Source of the DNA: Purpureocillium takamizusanense
Lineage: Eukaryota > Ascomycota > Sordariomycetes > Hypocreales > Ophiocordycipitaceae
Assembly (NCBI RefSeq): GCF_022605165.1
Contig: NC_063069.1
Location: forward strand, 3,038,001 to 3,102,000
DNA: 64,000 nt
Direction of reading: 5' to 3'
Shown: positions 12,440 to 24,156 of the stretch, one piece after another
Layout: each line of letters starts with the position of its first letter
How positions within the stretch are numbered: the first letter of the stretch is position 1
Translations under genes and position numbers: made by a program
Notes under the pieces: model-generated
The model's database searches: none
Told to the model about the DNA's origin: nothing
The model's input: only the letters and a program-made list of their open reading frames with translations

Positions 12440-14325
12440 ATGAGTTCACAGAACAATGCACGACGACACATTGTCGTAGTCGGTGGCGGTGCAGCCGGCA
12501 TGGTGAGTGCACATGATCTACCCCTGCTTGTGTTCATTCGGAACGTGGGACATGGGGAAACAAAGAGAAAAGGTTGCACCGCCGTACTTAGGGATTCGCC
12601 TGGCCGGAGGGAAAAGGAAAACCCCAGAAGGAAAACCCCAGAAAACGCATAGAGATTTCGCAGAACTGACCGACAGACACAGTCTTGCGCGGCAACCCTT
12701 GCCAACCGCCCAGACAAATTCAGGGTAACCTTGCTCGAGAGAAGTGACGTCGTTGGTGGTCAGGCTACCTCAATACCCCTGAACGAGCATCGGCATGGAG
12801 CCTCCTGGATGAACAATGGGGTGCAGGGAGGATCGGGGGTAGGGACCCGGCCGTCAAGCCCGAAGACACCCTCATCACCGTGAACCAACGCTGACAGTGA
12901 CTGTTGCCAAGATCTTCAAGCACACGTTTAATTTTTTCGAGCAGCAGGGCTACCCAGCACAGGAGGTAAAACTTCAGGTCTCTTTCGGCAAAGGCGAAGA
13001 TGGCTTTTGGACAAATGTCTTTCCCAGCAAGCTCGTGTCGCAGTATGCCGCCGACATCAAGAAATTTGGCCTGTTTCTCAAAGTCATCAAGTGGACGATG
13101 CCGATTCTCGGCCTTGTCCCCATATCCATCATGCTGCGCATCTTCTTCTTCAGCAAGGACTTCGGCGACAAGATGGTGTATCCATTGATTGCACTGTTTC
13201 TGGGAACCGGAAACCAGACCGCCCGTGTCCCCTCTGCCATCGTTGAGCGTTTGTTCGACGACCCAAATATGAAGCTCTGGGACTACGACCCGGTCACATT
13301 GCTGCCGAACCTGCCTACCATGTTTACATTCGATAACCTCCATGAGTTCTACGGCGCCTGGAGGAAGGACCTGGAGCGGCGTGGCGTGGCAGTCAGGACC
13401 AACACGGAGGTTTCCAAGGTGCTGTCGAGGTCAAACGGCAGGGTGGAACTCGCAATCAAAGACAACACAACGGGACACACAACAGAGGAGACATTTGATG
13501 ACATGGTGCTATGCGTGCTTGCAGATGACGGCCTGCGTCTACTCGGGAAGCAAGCAACGTGGCGGGAAAAGATGGTCTTGGGGGGCGCCGCTTTCTACGA
13601 CGACATTACCGTCACGCACAGCGACAACAAGTATTTTGAAAAACACTACGAGACACGATTCCAACAGCATTTGTGCGCGGAGCCCGAGTCAGAGGCCCAA
13701 AGAGAGCAGATTGCTTTCGCTAGAGGAGATCCCGAGGAGCAGGACGAGCACGGTCTCGGGTTTAAGCCCATGTACTACACTTTTACATACGACAGAGACC
13801 CGCGGTCCATCGAAATGTCATTCAACTGCAGCAACTACCAGCACCAGCTCAAAAATGCCAACATCAAGGCCGGCGCCGGCGTGCTCGAGCCGGTCTACCA
13901 GACTATTTTCCTCGACAAGAACAAGCAAGATATGTGGACCATTGACGAGATTGATAAGTCGAAAATCATCAAGCGCAATTGGTGGCACCAGCTCGGCCAC
14001 CGATGGCAGCACTACCTGCGCGTCGTCCCAGGAATGATGTTTTTGCACGGTAGGAACCATACTTACTTTGCTGGTTCCTGGACCTTGGTGGTAGGATGCC
14101 CTCCACGGCAGTCATTATGTGGCCCCTCGAGCAAAACGCTGACACTTGTCGCGACAGAACATGCACGAGCTTGCCTGTGTCAGCGGGATAGCGGCCGCAT
14201 ACCACATCGGAGCCGACTATGTCAAGTTTGATGACTTTGCCCAGGATTTTTTCGCCAAGTATCTGCTACTGTCCCATGGCATCGTCTTCTCCCGGGAGGA
14301 GAAGCGAAGGAGCAGGTCGAAATAA
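12440..14325 (+). CDS. FAD-dependent amine-oxidase-like oxidoreductase
   Basis: Four exons (12440-12502, 12683-12838, 12912-14090, 14158-14325) give 521 codons. The N-terminus has a Rossmann FAD-binding motif, IVVVGGGAAGM, then VTLLERSDVVGGQATS, where a glutamate would bind the ADP ribose. The rest matches a conserved fungal family annotated as flavin-containing amine oxidase or NAD(P)-binding protein, with landmarks LGTGNQTARVPSAIVERLFD, DDITVTHSDNKYF, WWHQLGHRWQHYLRVVPGMM and, across the last intron, FAGSWTLVNMHELACVSG. The hydrophobic MPILGLVPISIMLRIFFF near residue 140 may sit in or on a membrane. The substrate is unknown. A flavin oxidoreductase is well supported; true amine oxidation is not shown. 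The third exon uses an unusual AAG acceptor at 12909-12911. Convergent with the gene at 14882. Confidence 0.85.
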
Positions 14326-14881
14326 CCGCCCCCCTTCTCGAGGTGTGGGCAGGGCACGTTCTCTATAGTGTGTAGGACAGCACGCACAAGTATCGCGTGG
14401 CTCTGCACAAGCGAGACACTATAAGGCAATATGTGTCAAATCCTGCTGTGTCGTAGGACCTAAGCGTTGCAAATACCCGTGTTAATGTCTATCCTATGTA
14501 ATGCCAAACCTTCGGCAATGAACCTTTCCCAGCGCCCCGTTAAGAAACCACATGGGTATTGTGACGACGTAGAACCAAACCCCTTACCAGCCGCCAAATG
14601 CAGATGCCCACCCTGAGCCCCGTAAAAATAAGAAGAGCCATAAGATCCAAATGCCCATAGAACAGCCGTGACCCGTAGTTGGATTGCAAATCCATCCTTA
14701 TGTACCCTGCCCTGCGCGCATGTGGCTCATGGCATCATGCTGAAAATAGCGAGTGTATGACATTGCCGCACGCTCCCTCGCCCCCGCCCCCTGACATGCC
14801 CAAAATCGTAACAACCGTGCCAGACGAGCGTCCAAGAAACCCATGCTAATGTCCTGGGATCGGGTCTTTATGCATCCAGGT
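14326..14881. other. Convergent 3' spacer
   Basis: No gene is seen. The stretch lies between the stop codons of the oxidoreductase and the Edc1-like gene and should hold both 3' UTRs. It includes a tRNA-like anticodon-arm word near 14680, which I rejected as a tRNA. Confidence 0.6.
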
Positions 14882-16060
14882 TCATCGAGAAAGAAGCCTG
14901 CTGTCAGGCGACGAGGCATCCGGTGCCATATCTAATTTCAAGATCCTACGCAAGTCGTTCTCTAGCGCCTGATAATCGCTGGCCCGAGAGTTGTCCAGGT
15001 TCACGGGCTGAGTAGATGGGGAAGATGCGGCTTGCCATCCGTGGGGACCAGCCTGAGTTCCTGTAGCGGACGAAGGGGCCGCCGCCGCGTGAGCTGCAGT
15101 GTGTGTTGATCCGGGAGGCTTGTTTCCACCAAAAAGGAACTTCTTCAAGGCCTCAGTCGGATCGTCAGAAGGCAGCTGCGGCCCTGCAGGATCATGGCGC
15201 CCCGGCTGTGACTGAGGTCGAGACGAGCTGGATCGAGCAGCCTTGATCCGCTCCTGGTATGGAGTTGAAAAGGCTGGGCCCATCGGGCGGCCTGGTGTGC
15301 CATCGAGCTCGGAGCTATCAATGGCACCAAATGATTGTTTTGTGGCCCCCAGTCGACCCGCCGGGGGTGCTGATGACGCGATGGACGTGTTAGGATCGCG
15401 TACACGTTGACGTGGAGGGGAGACGTTGTGCGGGTGGTCGAAGGTAGCTCCCAGCGGTGCTCCTTGATGTCCCCTCTGTTTCTCTTCTCGATGGGCGCGG
15501 AACATGAAGTCCAGGGGAGACTCATGGCTTTGAGGCACGGAAGAAGGGCGGAATGGGGTAGGCGCGTCGTTATCGGTGGCTGGTGGAGAGGGTTGCTGGG
15601 CAATCTCTGCAGCATCATTGTGGACTGGCGAACGATTCGACATCTTCGAAAGAAAGCTCGGCATGGGAAGAGCAGAGGGAGCTGGAGACGCGTGGAAGGT
15701 AGCACCGGCAAAGGCAGCGCTGCCGCCCGTCTTGGCCGACATGGACGATTGAGGCGGAGATCGCCGCCTGCGCTGGGCTGATTCGGGAGACGTCTGAGGA
15801 TTTCTGCCCTTCGGCCTGTTCCTGGTCCGCTGTCTCGAGCCATTATGTGCGGTGCCGGACTCTGCCGGAACTGGCGAGCCTGAGGAAGTTTTGTTGGGTG
15901 TTGATGGCACGTGGGCGCGCTGGTGATGTCGTGAGTAGTCGATAGTGGCGGCGTCATTCTCCGACGCGTACGCCTTCTGAGTATTAGGGCCTGTGCGTCC
16001 ACCCGTGCGACCATTTCTCCGGCGCGCTGGAGTTGTTTTGGAATTCGTGTTGTCGGCCAT
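14882..16060 (-). CDS. Edc1/PNRC-motif protein, candidate mRNA-decapping activator
   Basis: Single exon of 392 codons. Most of the protein is predicted disordered, rich in Ser, Pro, Arg and Gln. The recognisable part is at residues 117-140, FAGATFHASPAPSALPMP and following. It resembles the activation motif plus LPxP proline peptide of yeast Edc1 and the PNRC proteins, which bind the EVH1 domain of Dcp1 and stimulate Dcp2. Basic clusters precede it (RRRR near 97-100), as in Edc1-type proteins. A second conserved-looking block, TEALKKFLFGG, lies in the last third, and the C-terminus has a helical ALENDLRRILKLD. The role in cytoplasmic P-body decapping is inferred from the motif only. The start is the first Met (MADNTNSK). 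Divergent from RBX1 over 1.26 kb. Confidence 0.7.
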   Translation of the reverse strand: MADNTNSKTTPARRRNGRTGGRTGPNTQKAYASENDAATIDYSRHHQRAHVPSTPNKTSSGSPVPAESGTAHNGSRQRTRNRPKGRNPQTSPESAQRRRRSPPQSSMSAKTGGSAAFAGATFHASPAPSALPMPSFLSKMSNRSPVHNDAAEIAQQPSPPATDNDAPTPFRPSSVPQSHESPLDFMFRAHREEKQRGHQGAPLGATFDHPHNVSPPRQRVRDPNTSIASSAPPAGRLGATKQSFGAIDSSELDGTPGRPMGPAFSTPYQERIKAARSSSSRPQSQPGRHDPAGPQLPSDDPTEALKKFLFGGNKPPGSTHTAAHAAAAPSSATGTQAGPHGWQAASSPSTQPVNLDNSRASDYQALENDLRRILKLDMAPDASSPDSRLLSR

Positions 16061-17318
16061 TTCGTAGTGATTAGCTGTGGCAGTGAGGTGGGATTGTCGC
16101 GATAGCTCGGGAGGATGGTGAAGAGGATGAGGCCTCGGTTTGTCGGGATGAGAAGGAAGCAGGTGCAGGGACAGTGCTGTATGGGACGGCGCCTGTGTCC
16201 GACGTGGAGGTTGATCTGAGAGGGTGAAGGGTGAGCGTTGATGGAGTATGAAGAAGCTGCTGTTTTTGTATTTCTGGAGGCAGACGCGCGGTGATCCCCC
16301 GGGCGTTTGTTTGGTGTCGAGCAGAAGGTTTGCGGACAGTGTGACTAACGGAAGGTTTAGTTATGTATGTAGGCAGGCTTCAGCGGTGGGCGGGGACCCG
16401 TCAAAGGCGAGATGATGACGGAAACCTGAGCGGACGCGCCTCTGGCCCGCTAGGCTAACTGCGTCGCACCAAGTACCTCCGCCGTTAGCGGAGAGCGGCC
16501 TGTCTACAGCACGCATGGAAGAGTGACTTGCGGTTGGAGCGGGGCAAGCCCGGGGTCACCTGCTGGCAGGTACCTGCCATCTTGCTTGCTTGCCACGCGC
16601 CCCTCAAGAAGCAAGCTGCTGGAGGTCACGGCTACAGGTCGTGGCTACAGTGGGTAGACCTCGCCACACGCCCAGCCCAACCATCCATTGCTGCGGGTAC
16701 CGATCTAGTACCTAGTAGATACTGCGCAGCAGGCTCTATCGGACCTTCGCTGGTCGCTGATGGCCCGCAAGGGTGGAAGCTCCAAGCACCGCTCACCACC
16801 ACACGCTCCATCATCACCGACCTGCCCCCCCCCGCGTCATCCGTTGCAATAGCCCCAAACGTGCGCCGGCGGCCGCATGACACCTACATCCACGAAAGCA
16901 GCCCAGGCACTTCAATCTGTGCGTTTGGCATTCGGCTTGAGCGCCTCCGACCGCGTTTGCGCGCCATCAAGGTCCGTCTACCCGTGGAAGCAAATGGCAT
17001 CGCTGCCACACTGCCTTCGGGTTCTCCCTGCTCTCCTTCTTCCTTACCTATGCACCCGACGTCGTCATCCTCCCACTCTAGTGGGCCTTGCCACCTCTCT
17101 CTGCCCGATTCATCATCAGCACGTATTTTTCTTGGCTCTTGAGACTTCTACATACGGCTTGCAGTGGCTAACATTTACCGCATCTAGTCCAGCCTCCCCC
17201 CGTCAAATTGTCACCGGCGTTCTGCACTACACGGCCTGCACAGCACTCGCCGCTGTCCATAACATTTTGCGATCGCAGACCGAGAGATCTGCTCCAAACA
17301 CCAGACACAGCTGTCGTT
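16061..17318. promoter_or_regulatory. Divergent spacer between the Edc1-like gene and RBX1
   Basis: About 1.26 kb without a supported gene. It should hold both promoters and 5' leaders. The part before RBX1 (17020-17300) is pyrimidine-rich, as is usual upstream of fungal start sites. Confidence 0.5.
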
Positions 17319-17856
<538 letters not shown>

Positions 17857-18003
17857 TGAGCCACACGCTCTGCGGGGCCGACTCCTTCAAAATCACGGCA
17901 ACGGTGCTCTTTGATGTTAGAGAGTGCAAGCACATGGCCAAGGTCATCATTAGTCTGGCTTCTCTCTGGGCACCTCGGTATCTCTACACGAGGGTCGCTT
18001 GGC

Positions 18004-18437
18004 CTACTGCCAACCGGAGCCTGCTGGCAACCATTTCATAGGATTCTTGTTGTAGACAGGCCAGGGTGGCACAACCGCGAGGAACGTGAAAGCCGTACCT
18101 CCCAACCCAATATAAACAGCCTTCTGAATGTCCTGGTACAAGTAGCCGACGTTGAACGCCACAAGCTGTGTTGGTGATTGGGTTAGCGAGCCTCTTGGTT
18201 CTTGGTGCCTGATTTGGCATGTGGGTTCGTCCATACCGCAGAGATAGCGAGCAGAAGCGTAGCGAAGCCCTCGGCGCGTCTCTGGCCCTCGAAGTCCTGA
18301 ACAGCGATCACTCCATCAGCTTATGCGGAAAGGCAAGGGGGAAACGGCCGATCATTGGAAAACCGCTGTCCCGGTATGGTTCGTACAATTTGACCCTCTA
18401 CCAAGTCCCGCGCCTTGTCCATGATTTCCTCGGCCAT
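18004..18437 (-). CDS. spc1: Signal peptidase complex subunit 1 (SPC12 type)
   Basis: Small non-catalytic subunit of the ER signal peptidase, which removes signal peptides from secretory proteins. In yeast Spc1 helps keep membrane segments from being cleaved. Three exons (18387-18437, 18237-18296, 18004-18165) give 90 codons. Order in the protein: cytosolic MAEEIMDKARDLVEGQIDF, EGQRRAEGF, then two hydrophobic segments (ATLLLAISALVAFNVGYLYQ and AVYIGLGGTAFTFLAVVPPW). They are separated by a short loop, giving the family's hairpin topology. The tail is YNKNPMKWLPAGSG. Introns are 90 and 71 bp. The start is the only Met giving the conserved N-terminus. Confidence 0.93.
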
Positions 18438-20799
18438 CGTTGTTGGCGGCGCGATTCGATTGATGGTGTGTTGGAGGGGCGCGAAACGGGGCAAACAGTG
18501 CGTAACTTGAGGCGATCTGCGCTCCGGAGGTCGCAGGGCAAGGATACAGTGTATTGCAGAATGCAATTGATGTCAACGATTCAGGGCGATGCGTGAGGTA
18601 AGTTCGAGGACAGGGACGGCTCCGGGCGGTGACGTCTCATCCTGTATGGATTCGAAGGGACCACGTTGAGCAAAGGGGAGGGAGGTGCTGTGAGACGTGT
18701 CTGAGGAGCGGGTACGTGCCTGCCCGCGCCGACCGCTGGGGGACCAGGCAGGCTGAGGTACCTGCGTCACCCTCTAGGCAGGCATCGACTCACCCAAAGG
18801 TACCTTAGTACGTACCTTATGGATGTCGGTGGCTCTGGTGCCAGACTGGCAAACTGAATGGCCCTGTGCGGGGACACTCCAGGCGTCTTCCCCCTTCCAA
18901 TTCCCCCGCCGCCAGTGTTTAGTGGCTTCAGTGAACCCCACCAAGGCGGCTTTAGGAAAGGTACAGTGGTGTACCTCTAGTTACTAGGTACCTAGTTGTA
19001 CTTCGTTCTGGGTACCTGGGATAAAAGGACTCGACAGCTTCATTAAACAGCTAAGCCGTATCACCCTGTCGCCTTAGTAGATACTTAATATATATCTATA
19101 TAGGTAATTGTAAGATCCCAGCTAGCCAGGACCAGCAGCTACGTGACTGCTGGGCGTGGGGAGATATCCCTATACGGCTCGCCCGCGCTTCGCTATTTAA
19201 GCTCCTTAAGCTTTAGTCTTAGTCTATAGCGATAGGCGCAGCCTAACGGCTAATGCAGCTATTATCTCTCTTGCCTGACTGAACTAACCGTGCTATTGCC
19301 CTTATAGTAATTATTAATTAGCGCTAGGCTAAAAGTATAGCGATTATATATTATTAAGTTTAAATAAGAGTAAGAGCGCTATACCGCTTTAGTATAAGGC
19401 TAGGCTCCTATATTATATATAAAGTAAATTAGCTATAATATTAAATACTTTATTTAAGCTAAGTAAGTACCTATATATTATATATAGAAGATAAGATAAG
19501 AATATACTATTATATATAGACTTTAAATATCTTTTAACTAATAAAAGTAATATCTTATTAAATCTAATATAATTTTTTTACTTATTAATATATACTTACT
19601 AATATAATATATAAGTAGTTAATTTTAATATATATAGTAGGTATCCTACTAACTTAATTAGTAGCTAGGGATTATCTGCGGTACTCCCGGTAACGACTTA
19701 CATCTCTCTGCAGTCCGCGCTGTATTCTGATTTTAGAGGGCAGATAGCATGGTCTGCATAGAAGGGAGGTGTTCTGCACAGCACGCAGTCCTTTTCGTGG
19801 GTGGTCGAGGTGCTGCCAAGACACCGGGAGCCTAAGGAGGACCCCGCAGCAATGAAATCTCTGGCAAAAACGCCGGCCGATGCAAACCTGACTACTAACG
19901 TTAGTAAGTACCTTAGGTAGTGGCGGGCCGGGCCAGTCAGGTTGCGCCGATGCAGAGCCTGACGCTTCCGTCCAATACGAAATTTACCGCTTTTTTCGCA
20001 TCACAGCAAACCTCTTCTCTACCGGCACATCCCGCCTCCTCTCACTCAACCAGCCCTCTGCGTCTGCACTGAGCGCCTGCACAATTAATCGCTCATATTC
20101 GCTGTCTTCTACTTTAGAGCACGCGACGCGAGTCTTACTTTGCTATTGTTTTATTTCCCCTCCGCTGCTCGCATACAGCCAGAGACCGGTTCGTCCTCGA
20201 CTCGCCAAAGACGACGTCACTTTCTCCCAACAACCTCCGCCCCCCCTGGCTCGACGTCACTCCTCTCAAGCAACATACGCCGTCATCGACCAGCCTGTCG
20301 CCTGCCTCGCCCAAATATCGCCTCGACTTCCCCTCGATCCCTCCTAAACCTTCAAGTTGGCTCAACTAGCCGCTGCACGCGTCGCCGCCTCTTCGCTACT
20401 CGGCCCTGGTCTCTGGGTCTACAGCGGAGTCAATAACAAGCCCCCATAATTGGGGTGAGCGTGCAACGAACAACTTTGTCCGCCCTCTACTTCGCCAACC
20501 TCTTGCGAGGTTTGTCTACAACTCCTCATCGGAGTATCGAACCTGTTTCGACCCCTAATTTTGCTCCCAGCCGCCACTCGGCGCGCAGCCGCCGCGCCGG
20601 GTACGTACGCCAGACGGGTTAGTCGTCGTCCACCAATGGTTCAACGTCACCATCGTCGACACACCAAGCTATGAGCCCCTCGCCTTGAACCGTCTCCTCG
20701 TGCTTGAGAAGCCAGTAGACCTTGGGCATCTGTTGGCCAACAAAAGCGACAGACTTGTTTGACAGCAGACAGTCGAGCGATCTCCCCTCGTTGCCCACC
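18438..20799. other. Gap of 2.4 kb around an AT-rich island
   Basis: No gene is supported. The left part (18440-19080) is GC-rich with TACCTAGGTA-type words near 18780-19020. The centre (about 19080-19680) is the AT-rich island listed separately. The right part (19680-20799) returns to normal composition. Its last 700 bp are pyrimidine-rich and probably form the promoter and leader of the Mg2+ transporter. Confidence 0.6.
19080..19680. repeat. AT-rich island, likely RIP-mutated repeat relic
   Basis: Composition changes abruptly from GC-rich to very AT-rich, with long stretches built from TA, ATA and TTA words, strongest at 19280-19670. There is no open frame. TpA is abundant and CpG scarce, as expected after repeat-induced point mutation of a transposon copy. 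No terminal repeats or coding remnants can be recognised, so the element type is unknown. Confidence 0.6.
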
Positions 20800-22691
20800 A
20801 TGTCCGACCACGACGGCATGGCCTCCGACCCCGGCTATGACACGCCGGTGCCGGAACTTGATGATCATCGCCACCAGTCGTCCTCATCCCAGCGCACCGA
20901 GCGCCCCCGCAGAGGAACCTTCGATTCTCTTTACGGGACAACGCAGCTCGAACCGAACCCCAGTACTCCGGCCATTCGCGTTCGCGACTTCGAGGAGGCA
21001 ATAATCGATGAGGATGGCCTTGAGGTTCCGGCCTTTACTCGTCACGGGCGTCGTCCCACTGCCGACACTTGCGACGCAAGGTCCGTGTCTCCACCGAACT
21101 CGGTCAAGGCCTTTGCCCAGGCTCGCCGCAGGGAGCGGGAAATGTCCTTTTCGGAGCCCAAAGGTGAACTGGAAGATGTGCTTGGCCGGGCCATGTCCGT
21201 CTCCAGCCGCCGCAGCCATCGAAGCCGGCCTCGCACCATTGATGACTCTGGGAGTATTCTGACCAACAAAGAAGCAGAGGAAGATGTCTGCTTCCCACTC
21301 CAGCCGGGCCATCGTAACCATGAGCTCCGAATCGATTTTGACTATCTTGAGGGTTTCATCAACACAGAGCGTGCTGCACGCGTCTGTAGCCATGAGACTG
21401 GCCGTTCATACCCCTGCGAAGACTTGCGAACTCGATCTGCGGACAGTCGCCCGACTCAACTGGCCACAATTGACGGCGACATTGTCGACATGCCGTCTGA
21501 CGAGTCGATGACAAACGAGAAGGAAGATTCGGAAGGTCAGGTCAAACCCGTACAGCCGAGTTCGTTGGACAAAAACCGCTTTAGCTTCTTTTCGTCTGCC
21601 TGGGAGTCGACCATTCACGCTGCCGAACTCGGCGACCTAGTGCTACCTGGCGAGGATATTCGCGGCCTCTTTGAGCTTCCAAAAGACGAAGAGCATGGCG
21701 TGTGGTGGCTCAACGTAAATCGGGCCACGAAGGAAGAAGTTCACGGAATTTGCAAAGCTTTCGGAGTCCACCCCCTGACCATTGAGGATATTATCACGCA
21801 AGAGGCCCGAGAGAAGATCGAGCTGTTCCCCGCATACTACTTCGCCTGTTTCCGATCTTTCAATGTCGTCGAAGAACCGGACGGCATCGAGTATGAGCCT
21901 TTCAACATCTACGTACTCGTGTTCCGGGAGGGAACCCTGAGTTTCAGCTTCGCGCCCAATTCGCATGCCTCCCAAGTGCGGAAGAGGATCACGGCCCTCA
22001 AGGAATACGTGTCCCTCAGCAGCGACTGGATCTGCTACGCCCTCATGTGCGTATCATCTCCCCCGCTGACAAGGCAAGTCCGTAGGAATTGCTAACGGGT
22101 GGGAGTTTCAGTGACAATATTGTCGATTGCTTTGCCCCCGTCATCAGAACCATTGAGCTGGAGGCGGATGCTATTGAGGATGAAGTTTTTATCATGCGAC
22201 AAGACGACTCCAGCTCCTTCCTCCGCTCGATTGGTCGTGTGCGAAAGAATTGTATGGCTTTGCTGCGGCTTCTTGGCGGCAAAGCCGACGTTCTGCGTGG
22301 ATTCACGAAGCGTTGCAATGAGAACTACCAGGTTACGCCTCATATGGACATTGGAATGTACCTCGGCGATATTCAAGATCACGTTGTGACCATGGCGACA
22401 AACCTGGGGCATTTTGAGAAGATGCTTTCGCGGGCACACAGCAACTATCTCGCGACCTTGTCCATCAACAGCATCTCTCAAGGCACTGACACAAACCGTG
22501 TTCTCAGCAAGATCACGTTCTTGGCATCTATTCTGGTGCCTCTGAATTTGATTAGCGGTGTGTTTGGAATGAACGTCTCGGTGCCGTGGCAGGGTAGCGG
22601 CCGGCTCGAGCCCTTCTTTGGCATCATTGGAACCATGGCGTTGGTCTGTTGCCTCTTTCTGGGCTTGGCGCGTTGGAAGCGCTACATTTGA
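20800..22691 (+). CDS. CorA/Alr1/Mnr2-type Mg2+ transporter
   Basis: Two exons (20800-22046, 22112-22691) give 608 codons. The N-terminal half is a long, polar, Ser/Glu/Asp-rich cytosolic region typical of fungal Alr/Mnr2 proteins. It is followed by the CorA soluble domain (DLVLPGEDIRGLFELPKD, VHPLTIEDIITQEAREKIE, YYFACFRSF, and the long stalk helix after DNIVDCFAPVIRTIE). Near the C-terminus lie the two membrane segments: ITFLASILVPLNLISGVF ending in the essential GMN pore motif, and FFGIIGTMALVCCLFLGLA, then the basic tail RWKRYI. It should act as a pentameric Mg2+ channel in the plasma or vacuolar membrane; which one cannot be told from sequence. The start at 20800 has a good context (cccaccATGt). 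An in-frame Met at 20722 would add 26 unconserved residues. Confidence 0.93.
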
Positions 22692-23245
22692 GCGGAACTT
22701 GTGTAGAGTCGGACGCGTGGCGTGGCAGAGGTGTCAAGTCTTCTGTTCTCAGCAGTATATAGTAGGTACCTATTGAGGTGTTGGTGGCGATGACCTTGTG
22801 CAAAGCGCCAGGTGGTGTTGCTGTGGCCAGCTCATAATGAGAGACCTACCTAGCCGGCGTAGGGCATCAAGAGGCTGAGTCCATCAGGATACTTTGTAAC
22901 TTAGTATGTAGCAAGGAACAGGCCCGACCTTGACCGCGAGAAGAATTGTTGCATCCAATGAGTGCGCGGCCTGGTTAGTTATACGGAGTTTCGAGTTGGC
23001 GTTCCCCTGTTCACCAATAAGTGGGGCACAGCCGGCTGCCCATTCGCCAAACCGGGCTGCGGTCCGAAAAGTATTGATTGAAGCAACCTGCACTTCTCGA
23101 CGGACTTCCTCAAAACTCCATCAGCTGCCTTCCTCTGCGCCTTGACATCAGACCAGCGCATAACTATTCACACAAAGAAAAGCTGCGACATATCAAAGGG
23201 TGTCCGTATTATATCAGAAGTAGTCCTACTACTGCGTCTGCCAAT
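22692..23245. promoter_or_regulatory. Spacer before TIM8
   Basis: About 550 bp hold the 3' end of the Mg2+ transporter transcript and the promoter of TIM8. No gene is seen. Confidence 0.5.
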
Positions 23246-23742
23246 ATGAGCGCCACACAACCGGGCGCCGATAATTTCGACCTCGAGAGGCTCAACGACA
23301 AGGACAAGGGCGAGCTTCGCCAATTCCTTGCCAACGAGCAGCAGCGATCGCAAATCCAGTCCCGTAAGTCGAAACTTCCATACATACCTCCCCAGAGGCC
23401 GACGCGGCCAAGTGCACAACGTCCAGGATACCAGCAACGGTACATCCTGGGGTCAGCGACGGCCGTGGACTGGGCGGCAAACACGCCGGCGTTCCTTTGT
23501 CCACATGGGCGAAACATGCCTCCCTACTCACGCGATCTAAGATGCGCTTGCTGACTCGAAGAATTCCGAATGCAGAAACACACAGCCTCACCCAGATTTG
23601 CTGGAACAAGTGCGTCACCGGCACCATCAAAAACTCCAAGCTCGATCGTTCCGAGGAAGGCTGCATGGCCAATTGCGTTGACCGATTCCTCGATATGAAC
23701 TTCCTCACCATGAAGCACCTGAACAACATGCGGTCTTCTTGA
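23246..23742 (+). CDS. tim8: Mitochondrial small Tim chaperone Tim8
   Basis: Intermembrane-space chaperone that partners Tim13 and escorts hydrophobic precursors to the TIM22 or SAM machinery. Two exons (23246-23363, 23576-23742) give 94 codons, the family's usual size. The twin CX3C motif is complete: CWNKC and CMANC, 19 residues apart between the pairs, with the conserved [12 protein letters not shown] start and [17 protein letters not shown] end. The N-terminal part [20 protein letters not shown] matches Tim8 rather than Tim13, Tim9 or Tim10. There is no cleavable presequence, consistent with Mia40-dependent import. The intron is long for this locus (212 bp). Convergent with the L25 gene. 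Confidence 0.94.
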
Positions 23743-24156
23743 ATAACGGATACTGCGACAATCGATAGCATGTACACTGGCTGCTGGGCGACAATAGACA
23801 TGATCTTACTGCATAAAGTGGGGAGTTTCCGTCACAGTGGCACAACAAATTGCTCGCAAGAGTAGAATCCTACATCACGATCAGAAGTGAAGGGTTTGGC
23901 AGGAAAACAAGCAGAGATTCAGAGAGCGGGGTTGCTAGACACCCAGACATTCGCAGCAACTACAAGCATTCACAATGCGACTATTGTTTGCGCTCTGGGG
24001 TGGTTGAGGATCGGCTGTCTTGACTTCATCATCCATTTGCATTGTAAATGACATGCTTCAAGTGCGCCTTTTAATTTCCCGATGCCCGTGCTTTGCATTC
24101 AAGACCAGACCAATCCGCAATGAAAAGGAAATTAGCCCCCTCATCACTCAACCACT
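23743..24156. other. Convergent 3' spacer
   Basis: About 410 bp between the stop codons of TIM8 and the L25 gene. No gene is seen; it should hold both 3' UTRs. Confidence 0.6.

Noticed and set aside
12821..12930. Apparent frame break in the FAD oxidoreductase, suggesting a pseudogene
   Set aside because: A GT-AG intron from 12839 to 12911 joins GGSG to IFKHTFNFF in frame and matches the family; all four exons sum to a whole number of codons.
14660..14740. tRNA-Cys-like anticodon arm (ggattgcaaatcc)
   Set aside because: No acceptor stem, D arm or T arm with the usual GTTCRA box can be formed around it.
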